Shown here in pieces: positions 27,129 through 33,526 of a stretch of 33,526 bases of DNA; position 1 is the first letter of the stretch, and every line of letters begins with the position of its first letter. Source of the DNA: Deltaproteobacteria bacterium (GTDB lineage Bacteria > Desulfobacterota > Desulfarculia > Adiutricales > Adiutricaceae); assembly GCA_031264145.1 (NCBI GenBank), contig JAISEK010000037.1, forward strand, positions 1-33,526, read 5' to 3'. Both the position numbers and the translations under genes were made by a program. Below the pieces are notes generated by a model that worked only from the letters and a program-made list of their open reading frames with translations, was not told the DNA's origin and made no database searches.

Positions 27129-27821
27129 TTATTGACTTTTTAACTCTTGCCGTCCCTCCGGGCTTTCAGGGCCGTCCTCCAACGCCTTCTTCCCAGGCTC
27201 CCCTCCGGCCTCATTCCCCGTCTCCTCCTTTGGGGGCTTGGGTCTGACGTTGGCCTTCCTCTGGCAGGCGGCCATGCCCTTGAAGGTCCAGAGGACAGCG
27301 GCCTGGGCGGCCAGGAGCAGGGCCGGGTCGATGATCTCGCCCTCGGAGGCCGTGAAGGACGAAAGGACGTAGGGGGCGTAGTCCCCGCCGAATGCACCCT
27401 TGGGGGGGCGGCCGATGCCGACCCTGAGGCGGTCGAACTCGGGGCCGATCTCGCCCTGGATGGAAATGACGCCGTTGTGGCCGCCGCAGCCCCCGCCGGA
27501 GGAGGCCTTGAGCCTCCCCAGGGCCACGTCCATGTCGTCGTGGATGACCAAAAGGCTCGATGTCGGCAGCTTGTAGAAGCCCAGGAGTTCCCCCACCGCC
27601 TGGCCCGAGTTGTTCATGAAGGTCTGGGGCCAGGCCAGGAGGACCTTCCGGCCCTCGATGCGCCCATTGGTCACCAGGCTGCGTCCACGGCGGGAGGGAT
27701 CGTCGAGGTCCCTCAGCCTGGCCATGGCGGCCAGGGCCATGTAGCCGGCGTTGTGCCTGGTGTTCTGGTACTGCTTGCCGGGATTCCCCAGGCCGACTAT
27801 GATTCTCAGGCCCTCGCCCAA
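27129..27821 (-). CDS. pth: Peptidyl-tRNA hydrolase
   Basis: Releases tRNA from peptidyl-tRNAs that drop off the ribosome (230 aa). Family residues are all present: Asn13 in GLGNPG, catalytic His23 in RHNAGY, Asn71 in TFMNNSG, Asp96 in HDDMD and Asn116 in GGHNG. The start is TTG 27821, supported by a strong GGGGAGGT (27827-27834) five bases upstream and by the expected distance to GLGNPG. A charged, disordered tail of about 40 residues (KPPKEETGNEAGGEPGKK...) goes beyond the usual end. It stands alone, without the ribosomal protein L25 or YchF genes that often flank it. Confidence 0.95.
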   Translation of the reverse strand: MGEGLRIIVGLGNPGKQYQNTRHNAGYMALAAMARLRDLDDPSRRGRSLVTNGRIEGRKVLLAWPQTFMNNSGQAVGELLGFYKLPTSSLLVIHDDMDVALGRLKASSGGGCGGHNGVISIQGEIGPEFDRLRVGIGRPPKGAFGGDYAPYVLSSFTASEGEIIDPALLLAAQAAVLWTFKGMAACQRKANVRPKPPKEETGNEAGGEPGKKALEDGPESPEGRQELKSQ

Positions 27822-28287
27822 AACGCACCTCCCCTGGGCCGTCTTGCCCCGCTGGGCCCGGCCGGGACACCCTCAGACTGGGAAGAATTTTACTTTAATT
27901 CCCTCCCTCTTTCAAAGCCCGGCCCTCCCAGCGCCGGACCAGGTTTATGGTTTTGTCAGGATATTATACTGCCAATTCCGGGACGGCCGCCCGGCCCAAT
28001 AGCGGCCTGGCCTAGGGCCGTTGGCCACCAATTGGCCTTTTTTGGACGGTTGCTTTATGTCACTTTCTGGTTTAAAATTTCCCAAGGCCTTACCACTGGC
28101 TGGGGTTTATCCCACCAGTCAAGAATTGGGTTTTGGCTGGGCTGGCCCTCCCCCGGGCGGCCGTAGGTCGCCCCGTGTTCTTGACCGGCTGGGCCATCTC
28201 TAGCCATGGCCCGAGCCAACGGTCGGCCGCTCAGCCGAGAGGCCGGGCCCAAGAGGACCCTTTTCCAACCATTTTTGGAGTTGACCG
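27822..28287. other. Divergent pth-rubredoxin control region
   Basis: 466 bp without a credible gene. On the minus strand there is a perfect TATAAT (27963-27968) that could serve pth, but no matching -35. On the plus strand is the promoter candidate at 28050-28078. The ~200-nt leader that follows can fold into a bulged stem (28187-28196 with 28207-28217) before the rubredoxin ribosome site. No known riboswitch class was recognised. Confidence 0.45.
28050..28078 (+). promoter_or_regulatory. Candidate promoter for the rubredoxin-ferritin-like unit
   Basis: TTGCTT (28050-28055), a 17-bp spacer and TAAAAT (28073-28078, 5/6) in a locally AT-rich stretch. It implies a leader of about 200 nt before rubredoxin. 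Confidence 0.45.
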
Positions 28288-28449
28288 ATGAAAAAGCACG
28301 TCTGCATAGTCTGTGGCTACGTCTACGACCCGGCCGTCGGGGATCCCGACAACAACGTGGCCCCTGGCACCGATTTCAGCCAGGTGCCCCACGATTGGAC
28401 CTGCCCCGTCTGCGGGGCCGGAAAGGATCAGTTCGACGCCCAGGGTTGA
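28288..28449 (+). CDS. Rubredoxin
   Basis: A 53-residue one-iron electron carrier. It has both CxxCG knuckles, [10 protein letters not shown] at residues 6-15 and [11 protein letters not shown], with the aromatic core and PGTDF between them; length is exactly that of classical rubredoxins. ATG 28288 has GGAG seven bases upstream (28277-28280). It is the first gene of an oxygen-defence cluster, and in Desulfovibrio rubredoxin is the donor to the flavodiiron oxygen reductase, a homologue of which lies 760 bp downstream. Small enough to be missed by length-filtered gene calling. Confidence 0.97.
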   Translation: MKKHVCIVCGYVYDPAVGDPDNNVAPGTDFSQVPHDWTCPVCGAGKDQFDAQG

Positions 28450-28501
28450 GCCGTTCGGCCCGGGACAGGCCTCCGGCCGGCCACGGGCAACACCTATCAT
28501 G

Positions 28502-28532
28502 CGGTTCTGGCCACAGTGGGTGGCCAGAACCG
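28502..28532 (+). terminator. Strong hairpin between rubredoxin and ferritin-like gene
   Basis: A perfect 13-bp stem (28502-28514 with 28520-28532) with a 5-nt loop, no T-tract after it, ending 8 bases before the GGAGG of the next gene. It could reduce read-through, or protect the 3' end of the rubredoxin message so that the small protein is made in excess. Confidence 0.55.
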
Positions 28533-28549
28533 GCCCTGTGGGAGGACCG

Positions 28550-29038
28550 ATGATTTACCCATTCAACGCTTGGGATGCCTTCAAAATCGCCCTCACCATC
28601 GAGGAAAACGGCCTTAGGTTCTACAGGGAGGCGGCCAGGAAATTCTCCGGCCCCATAGCCGATCTCTTCACCTCCCTGGCCCAGGAGGAGGAAATCCACA
28701 AGGCCATATTCGCCAAGTACTTGGGCTCCCTGCCCAAGGAGCAGCCCACGATCTACGATCCGGACAACGAGACCGACGACTACCTCAAGATGATGGCCGG
28801 CCTGAACGTCTTCAAGAGCGGCGCCGCCCAGGCGGACTCCCTGCTCGCCGGGATCTCCACGGTCAGGGAGGCCCTAGCGCTGGCCATGGGCTTCGAGAAG
28901 GACTCGATAGTCTTCTTCGTCCAGCTAAAGAACGCCTCCGACACCCTGGGCGACGAGATGTCGGTGGACCGGCTGATCATGGAGGAGGCCAAGCACCTCA
29001 GAAAACTGGCCAGGATCTACAACCGGGCCGACGTCTGA
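28550..29038 (+). CDS. Ferritin-like diiron protein (rubrerythrin family, no rubredoxin domain)
   Basis: A 162-aa four-helix-bundle protein. The diiron ligand pattern is repeated in two helix pairs: Glu19 (TIEENGLRFY) and E47xxH50 (QEEEIHK) in the first, Glu116 (GFEKDS) and E146xxH149 (MEEAKHL) in the second. The rubredoxin-like tail of classical rubrerythrin is missing; a free rubredoxin is encoded directly upstream and could donate the electrons. Peroxide reduction is the likely role, with iron or other redox chemistry possible. ATG 28550 is chosen because GGAGG lies four bases upstream; the open frame that runs back across rubredoxin is not coding. A strong terminator follows. Confidence 0.9.
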   Translation: MIYPFNAWDAFKIALTIEENGLRFYREAARKFSGPIADLFTSLAQEEEIHKAIFAKYLGSLPKEQPTIYDPDNETDDYLKMMAGLNVFKSGAAQADSLLAGISTVREALALAMGFEKDSIVFFVQLKNASDTLGDEMSVDRLIMEEAKHLRKLARIYNRADV

Positions 29039-29045
29039 CCATCCC

Positions 29046-29074
29046 AGCATGGCCCTTCGGGGCCATGCTTTTTT
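29046..29074 (+). terminator. Intrinsic terminator with UUCG tetraloop
   Basis: A 10-bp stem AGCATGGCCC / GGGCCATGCT (29046-29055 with 29060-29069) closed by TTCG, followed by T6 (29069-29074). A classical rho-independent terminator 7 bp after the ferritin-like gene, which makes the flavodiiron gene a separate unit. Confidence 0.95.
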
Positions 29075-29137
29075 CCGAGGCTCTTTTTCGTCAAACCGAG
29101 ATGCAGGCTACCACGGCACCCCGACGCGGCGGCCAGT

Positions 29138-29167
29138 TTGTTTTTCCTAGTACTACCTTATTATTAT
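29138..29167 (+). promoter_or_regulatory. Candidate promoter for the flavodiiron gene
   Basis: TTGTTT (29138-29143) and TATTAT (29162-29167, 5/6) 18 bp apart, in an AT-rich pocket between the terminator and the gene. The start site would be about 30 bp before the ATG. Confidence 0.4.
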
Positions 29168-29206
29168 TCACACATCAAATCAGATCGCCTTTTATGGAGC
29201 GCTTCC

Positions 29207-30403
29207 ATGGAACCAATTAAAATATCTGATAATATATTCTGGGTTGGTGCCGTTGACTATGATATTCGTGATTTTCATGGATATTTGACGCCGAGAGGCA
29301 GCACCTACAATGCCTACCTAATTGTCAAGGACAATAAAATAACGCTCATCGATACAGTCAAACACGGCTTCGAGGACGAGCTCCTGAGCCGGGTCTCCAA
29401 GATCGTCGATCCCAAAAGAATCGACCAGGTCGTCTCCAACCACGCCGAGATGGACCATTCGGGCGGCCTTCCTGGCATCCTCAGGCACATCGGGATCGAG
29501 AAGCCGGTCCTGGCCAGCACCATGGGGGTCAAAAACCTGGCCGGCCAGTTCCCGTCGGCCGGCCTGAACCTCCAGGCCGTCGGGCCCAAGCTCGACGTCG
29601 GGGGCGAGGATCTGGTCTTCATGGAGACCAGGATGATCCACTGGCCCGACAGCATGTTCAGCTTCCTACCCTCCCAGGGCCTCCTGTTTTCCCAGGACGG
29701 CTTCGGCATGCACCTGGCCTGCCCGGAACGCTTCGACGACGAGATCCCCGAGGACGTCTGGGGCCCCCTGGCCCTAAACTACTTCGCCAACATCCTGACG
29801 CCCTACACCGTCCAGATCGGCAAGCTGCTGGAGAAGGTCGCCGCCGACGGCCTGGCCGCCCAGATCAGGACCATCTGCCCCGACCATGGCTTCGTCTGGC
29901 GCAGGAACCCGGGCCGGATAATCGAGATCTACGCCAAGTGGGTCCAGCAGAAGCCCAGGCGCAAGGCCGTGGTCGTCTTCGACACCATGTGGCACTCCAC
30001 CGAGTACATGGCCAGGGAACTGACGGACTTCCTGGCCGGCCAGGACATAGAGGCCAGCTACCACTGCCTCAAGAACAGGCACCGCTCGGAGGTGGCCACC
30101 GAGTGCTTCGAGGCGGCGGCCATCATCATCGGCACGCCGACCATCAACAACCAGCTGTTCCCGTCGGTCGCCGACTTCATCGCCTACGTCAAGAGCCTCA
30201 AGTTCAAGAACAAGATCGGCGGTGCCTTCGGCTCCCACGGCTGGAGCGGCGAGGGGGCCAAGCTGGTCCAGGCCGAGCTGAGGAACATGGGCTACAGCGT
30301 CCCGGCCGACGAGGTCCGGGTCCAGTGGGTGCCGCAGGAGAAGGACCTGGGCCCGCTCAAGGCCCTGGGCCAGTCCATAGCCGACGAAATCAAGAGGCTG
30401 TAG
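29207..30403 (+). CDS. fprA: Flavodiiron protein (oxygen or NO reductase)
   Basis: Cytoplasmic enzyme (398 aa) that reduces O2 to water, or NO to N2O, with electrons from rubredoxin. The beta-lactamase-like domain (1 to ~250) has a complete diiron site: His79, Glu81, Asp83 and His84 in NHAEMDHSG, His145 in MIHWPDS, Asp164 in SQDGFG and His227 in CPDHGF, matching the ligand order of Desulfovibrio ROO. The flavodoxin domain starts near 253 with the FMN loop VVFDTMWHSTEYMA. There is no fused rubredoxin or flavin reductase, so the free rubredoxin upstream is the natural donor. ATG 29207 has GGAG (29196-29199) seven bases before it. The first ~45 codons are AT-rich, unlike the rest. Confidence 0.97.
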   Translation: MEPIKISDNIFWVGAVDYDIRDFHGYLTPRGSTYNAYLIVKDNKITLIDTVKHGFEDELLSRVSKIVDPKRIDQVVSNHAEMDHSGGLPGILRHIGIEKPVLASTMGVKNLAGQFPSAGLNLQAVGPKLDVGGEDLVFMETRMIHWPDSMFSFLPSQGLLFSQDGFGMHLACPERFDDEIPEDVWGPLALNYFANILTPYTVQIGKLLEKVAADGLAAQIRTICPDHGFVWRRNPGRIIEIYAKWVQQKPRRKAVVVFDTMWHSTEYMARELTDFLAGQDIEASYHCLKNRHRSEVATECFEAAAIIIGTPTINNQLFPSVADFIAYVKSLKFKNKIGGAFGSHGWSGEGAKLVQAELRNMGYSVPADEVRVQWVPQEKDLGPLKALGQSIADEIKRL

Positions 30404-30405
30404 GC

Positions 30406-30942
30406 TTGGCCCACCCCAGGCCACCCGCCAAGACCAACGCCGCGAGAATCCTCGACGATCTGGGGGTGGCCTACGACATGGCCACCTGCCGGGTCGACGA
30501 GGACGACCTCTCGGCCGAGACCGCTGCGGCCCTCCTGGGCCTGCCCCCAGCGATGGTCTACAAGACCATCCTCCTCCATGGCGCGCCGCTGGGCCATCTT
30601 GAGGCCTGCCTGCCAGCCGACCTCGAGCTGGACCTGAAGTCCCTGGCCAAGGCCGCATCGCTGCGCTCTGTCTCCCTGGTCCCCCTCAGGGACCTCTTCC
30701 CCCTGACCGGCTACCGCCGGGGCGGCTGCTCGCCCCTGGGCGGCCGACGCCACTTTCCCCTGTTCCTCCACTCGGGCGCCCTGGGCCTGGAAAAGGTGGC
30801 CGTCAACGCCGGGGCCAGGGGGGTCATGCTCCTTTTGGCCCCCCTGGACCTCGTCCGGGCCACCGGGGCCACGCCGGCCGACATCGCCAGGCCCAAGCCC
30901 CATGCCGCCTGGCCCCCGGGCCCGGAAACCACGGGAATCTAA
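30406..30942 (+). CDS. ybaK: YbaK/EbsC family aminoacyl-tRNA deacylase
   Basis: A 178-aa protein of the YbaK/ProX editing family, which hydrolyses mischarged tRNAs such as Cys-tRNA(Pro). It has TNAARILDDLGVAYD at the start, VYKTILLHG in the region of the conserved lysine, and LTGYRRGGCSPLGGRRHFP, the family's G-Y-x-x-G-G-x-S/C-P-x-G motif. TTG 30406 is the start: it lies 2 bp after the fprA stop, with AGAGG eight bases upstream, which gives the right N-terminus. Translation is therefore coupled to fprA, an unusual partner; oxidative or cysteine stress could be the link, but that is speculation. The tail (ARPKPHAAWPPGPETTGI) is slightly long. Confidence 0.88.
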   Translation: MAHPRPPAKTNAARILDDLGVAYDMATCRVDEDDLSAETAAALLGLPPAMVYKTILLHGAPLGHLEACLPADLELDLKSLAKAASLRSVSLVPLRDLFPLTGYRRGGCSPLGGRRHFPLFLHSGALGLEKVAVNAGARGVMLLLAPLDLVRATGATPADIARPKPHAAWPPGPETTGI

Positions 30943-31023
30943 ACTACACCACAAAAACCAAAAAATCATCGTAATTTGCCATATTTAATACCCTGTTTCT
31001 TGCCAAACCAATCCTCTCCGCAT

Positions 31024-31052
31024 TTGACTATCCCGCGGCCATGGTGTATCTT
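31024..31052 (+). promoter_or_regulatory. Candidate promoter for the MFS transporter
   Basis: TTGACT (31024-31029, 5/6), a 17-bp spacer and TATCTT (31047-31052, 4/6). It lies 80 bp after the ybaK stop and would give a leader of about 270 nt. The DNA just before it (30943-31023) is AT-rich and otherwise empty. Confidence 0.45.
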
Positions 31053-31326
31053 AGCTCGTCCAGTCCCCGCCAGGCGGGGCCGGAGGGGGCCAGTCCCGTT
31101 TTGCGGCCCGCCCCCCGGCTAACGCTGGTTAGCCGCCGATTACAGGCGAAACGTCTCCCCATGGCGGCCGCGAGGCCAGGCCGGCCCGGCACCGGGGCTG
31201 TGGGAGGGGGCCGCCAGCCACCCGATGGCCTCCCCCTCCACCAGCCGCCAGGCCAAGTCCGTCCCGCCCCCAGTCCGTCCCAACCAGCCCCCGGCCCCGG
31301 CCCGAGGGATCCCAAAAGCGGCCAAG
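31053..31326 (+). other. GC-rich structured leader before the MFS gene
   Basis: Two compact hairpins lie close together: CCCCGC (31065-31070) with GCGGGG (31074-31079), and GGCTAAC (31117-31123) with GTTAGCC (31128-31134). Further on, an ATG at 31225 opens the MFS frame but gives a proline-rich stretch that looks non-coding. No known riboswitch consensus was matched. Confidence 0.4.
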
Positions 31327-32613
31327 ATGAAACAAGATCCTGCCCGGGATTACTATTTCTCGGAGGACAAGGACGGCCAAAAGCTCTGGACCAAGGGCTT
31401 TCGGGCCTTCATATTCCTGAACGTCTTCATTTTTCTGGGCTTTGACGTCCTGTTGCCGACGTTGACCGTGTATCTGGAGGGACACGGCCACTCCAGGGAC
31501 GCCATAGGCCGGATTTTCAGCCTGTTCACCGTGGCCGCCATCATCATGCGCATGCTGGCCCCGCGGCTGGTCCTGGCCATCAGGCCCTTCGTCCTGGTCC
31601 GGCTGGGCCTCCTTCTGGCCGGCCTGGCCGCCCTGAGCTACTTTTTCGCCCACTCGGCCCCAGCGGCCAGCCTGGCCCGCTTTCTGCATGGCCTGGGCTT
31701 CGGCCTCACCTCCACCGTCCTCACGGCCATGGCCGCCCAGACGGTACCGGGCAACAAGATGGCCCAGGGCATGGGCTTCCTGGGCCTGGGGACCATCCTG
31801 ACCCTGGCCGTGGGCCCCTCGCTAGGGATCTGGCTGAGGGACGGCTTCGGATACCTGGTCCTGTTCCTGACGGTGTCCGGCTTCTACGTCGGTGGCCTCC
31901 TGTGGACCCTCCGCATGCCTGACTTGGCCCTCCCCGGCCCGCCGCCTGACAAGCCCAGGCCCAAGCTTGTCTTCCTGAGCCGGCAGGCCTTCGCCCCGTC
32001 GGCGATGATGTTCATGACCGGGATATCCATCAGCGCCGTGGCCATCTACCTGGCCCTCTTCTTCAAGGAGACCGGCCTGGGCTACAGCGGCCACTTCTTC
32101 GGCTTCGCCACCATAGGCATCCTCGTCTCTCGGGTCTTCGCCGGCCAGATCCAGGACCGTTTCGGCCACCGCATGGTCATCAGCCCGGCCATAGCCTCCA
32201 TGACCGCGGCCATCATCCTGATTCCCAGCATAAGGGACACCGGGCTGCTCTTCCTGGCCGCCGTGTTGTGGGGGCTCTCGACCGGGACCATCTTCCCCAG
32301 CGTCCAGGCCCTGGCCTTCAACAGCGTCAAGCCCCACCAGAGAACATCGGTGGCCTCCTCGCTCTTCAACGCCTTCGACCTCGGCATCGGCTTCGGCTCG
32401 ATCCTTCTTGGCCTCCTGAGCGAGCATTTCGAGACCTACCGGGCCGCCTTCAGGGGGGCCATGGCCAACTGCCTCGTCTTTCTGGGCTTCTACCTCATCT
32501 ACTACTTCGTCCTCCACCCGCCCTCGGCCAGAACCAGGCCCAGGGCCGCCCTGCCCCAGGGCAAGATCCTCCCCAAGCCTGGCCCAGGTCCGGCCCGGGG
32601 CCAGACGCCCTAG
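31327..32613 (+). CDS. Major facilitator superfamily transporter
   Basis: Inner-membrane secondary transporter (428 aa, twelve predicted helices). The first helix FIFLNVFIFLGFDVLLPTLTVYL, a basic second-helix end with MRMLAPRLVLAIRP, HGLGFGLTSTVLTAM in helix 4 and VGPSLGIWL in helix 5 are typical of drug or metabolite MFS exporters of the YfcJ/YhhS kind. The C-terminal half repeats the plan (SRVFAGQIQDRFGHR as the second motif-A-like loop). The start is unsure: ATG 31327 gives a plausible cytoplasmic N-terminus, while ATG 31225 adds 34 proline-rich residues; neither has a strong ribosome site. The substrate is unknown. It ends in a proline-rich, basic cytoplasmic tail. Confidence 0.88.
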   Translation: MKQDPARDYYFSEDKDGQKLWTKGFRAFIFLNVFIFLGFDVLLPTLTVYLEGHGHSRDAIGRIFSLFTVAAIIMRMLAPRLVLAIRPFVLVRLGLLLAGLAALSYFFAHSAPAASLARFLHGLGFGLTSTVLTAMAAQTVPGNKMAQGMGFLGLGTILTLAVGPSLGIWLRDGFGYLVLFLTVSGFYVGGLLWTLRMPDLALPGPPPDKPRPKLVFLSRQAFAPSAMMFMTGISISAVAIYLALFFKETGLGYSGHFFGFATIGILVSRVFAGQIQDRFGHRMVISPAIASMTAAIILIPSIRDTGLLFLAAVLWGLSTGTIFPSVQALAFNSVKPHQRTSVASSLFNAFDLGIGFGSILLGLLSEHFETYRAAFRGAMANCLVFLGFYLIYYFVLHPPSARTRPRAALPQGKILPKPGPGPARGQTP

Positions 32614-33386
32614 GGCCTCGCATTTCTTTGATGTGACGGTCGAGGATACCCCTGGTTCCCATCGCCGGCCCGCCCTGGAACCGGACCTTCCCCTGGCCCA
32701 ACCGACAGCTCGAGAGAGCCTTTGGCCTTGGATGTCCCCCGAGCAAGCAAAAACATCTCGGCCGTATGTCGGGCCTTTGGCGGCCAGAGACGCCGGCCAG
32801 CCAGTTCTCTGGCCGCCACGACAGGACGGATCCGGCCCTCTCTCGATGTCCGCCCCGATCCACACCGCCCTTCTTGCGAGTCCAGCCCAAAACCGGCATA
32901 ACCCAATGGCCTGGCTTTCTCTTGGCCCGACGACGGGACGCTCCCGACCCTGGCCTCCGGCCCCAGGCGATTGGTGGCCGGGGAGGCCCTTGTCCCTGTC
33001 TCCACACCAAGCTTCCCGAAACTGGTCCCGCTGGCCGGTCGAGGCCAATCTCCCCTCTGCCTGGAGAGCTGGCCCCCAGTCAGGCAAAAATGGCGGCCAC
33101 AGCAAGATGGCCCGGTGGCGTCCTGGAGACGCTCCTGGGACGGCCAGCCCAGGCAGCCCTTCCTCATGGACAGGCTGGGCAGGGTACTTGGCTGAGGAAG
33201 TGGTTGGATGGCTGCGGCGTCCGGCTCTGTTGGCCTCATCCGTGCCATTGGCCAGAAGTCGCTGAAATACATCGGAAATGATTGCCACCTGTAGCGTGGG
33301 TGTGGGATAATGCCGCAGAAGGGCTAAAGGCTCCCAGGACTGTTTCCCACCTGGACCCTTGAAGACTCCGGGACAAGGACTTGACC
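32614..33386. other. 773-bp stretch without a credible gene
   Basis: Open frames cross it on both strands, but their translations are rich in P, R, G, S and W, lack known motifs and have no ribosome sites, as expected of frames kept open by high GC. TGGCC/GGCCA words are very dense. No tRNA-like T-loop or array was seen. It ends with the ribosome site of the AAA-ATPase-like gene at the edge. It may be decayed coding DNA. Confidence 0.45.
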
Positions 33387-33526
33387 ATGAAGAATTTACC
33401 AGTGTCTGACTCGTCCTTTGCGGAAATAATTTCCCAAGATCTGCTCTACGCCGACAAGACCGCCTATATCTTCGAGATGATCAAGCCATCGACAAAATGC
33501 TGTTTCCTCTCCAGGCCAAGGCGTTT
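33387..33526 (+). CDS. AAA-ATPase-like / PD-(D/E)XK protein, second copy (3' partial)
   Basis: Only the first 46 codons are inside the window. ATG 33387 has AAGGA (33375-33379) seven bases upstream. The translation MKNLPVSDSSFAEIISQDLL, then YADKTAYIFEMI and CFLSRPRRF, lines up with the start of the protein at 25176-26822 (FKDLIEGGYVYADKT ... YFLSRPRRFGKS), reaching the modified Walker A at the edge. The two are related but clearly diverged and face opposite directions, so this is family expansion and not a recent tandem copy. Confidence 0.9.
   Translation, partial: MKNLPVSDSSFAEIISQDLLYADKTAYIFEMIKPSTKCCFLSRPRR

Noticed and set aside
27785-27821. TTG start of pth as evidence of a broken gene
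   Set aside because: A strong GGGGAGGT lies five bases upstream, and the distance to GLGNPG is exactly that of the family.
31065-31134. Tandem hairpins as a mini-ykkC (guanidine-II) riboswitch
   Set aside because: That class needs ACGR loops in both hairpins; the loops here are CAG and GCTG.
32633-33288. Open frames on both strands after the MFS gene
   Set aside because: No ribosome sites, no motifs, and P/R/W/S-rich composition typical of GC-kept-open frames; the 488-codon minus frame also runs antisense through the MFS gene.

Overview
The window comes from a GC-rich, Gram-negative, anaerobic bacterium. A deltaproteobacterial (Desulfobacterota-like) lineage fits best, but this is inferred from gene content and not proven. 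The pointers are a TAXI-type TRAP transporter, a kinase-only heptose-7-phosphate kinase (lipopolysaccharide core), a rubredoxin / ferritin-like diiron protein / flavodiiron protein cluster typical of strict anaerobes, and a pst-pho locus with PhoR and PhoB. Coding DNA is dominated by GGC/GCC/CTG/AGG codons and GGCC is strikingly frequent. ATA (Ile) and AGG (Arg) are used freely even in housekeeping genes.

Layout. (1) 1-2277 (+): a polytopic membrane protein, open at the left edge, with AT-rich patches. (2) 2358-6309 (-): a TAXI solute receptor followed by a fused TRAP permease. (3) 6784-13642 (-): the phosphate regulon, pstC-pstA-pstB-phoU-phoB-phoR, then pstS with its own promoter. Both pstC and pstS are preceded by a four-unit, 11-bp-period direct repeat ending 9 bp before a -10 hexamer, which is very probably this organism's Pho box. 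(4) 13724-15777 (-): an O-methyltransferase and a HAD-UbiA fusion with a shortened UbiA half. (5) 16087-23179 (+): a Ppx/GppA phosphatase overlapping guaB, then dnaE and rfaE1. (6) 23334-27821 (-): an accessory patch with lower and uneven GC. It holds a Sel1-repeat protein cut off from its signal peptide by one in-frame TAA, an AAA-ATPase-like/PD-(D/E)XK protein, and the housekeeping gene pth. (7) 28288-30942 (+): rubredoxin, ferritin-like protein, flavodiiron protein and a YbaK-type deacylase. (8) 31327-32613 (+): an MFS transporter. A long stretch without a credible gene follows, and then the start of a second AAA-ATPase-like gene at the right edge.

How the genes work together. PstS feeds the PstCAB importer, PhoU and PhoR read its state, and PhoB is expected to bind the repeat arrays and so control both transcription units. 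The TAXI receptor delivers its ligand to the TRAP permease. Rubredoxin is the likely electron donor to the flavodiiron protein, which reduces O2 to water, while the ferritin-like diiron protein would deal with peroxide or iron. No rRNA, tRNA, CRISPR array or intact insertion sequence was seen.

The points most worth a second look are the matched Pho-box arrays, the single stop codon splitting the Sel1 gene, a possible dispersed element at the Sel1 3' end, and two AAA-ATPase-like/PD-(D/E)XK genes within 7 kb.
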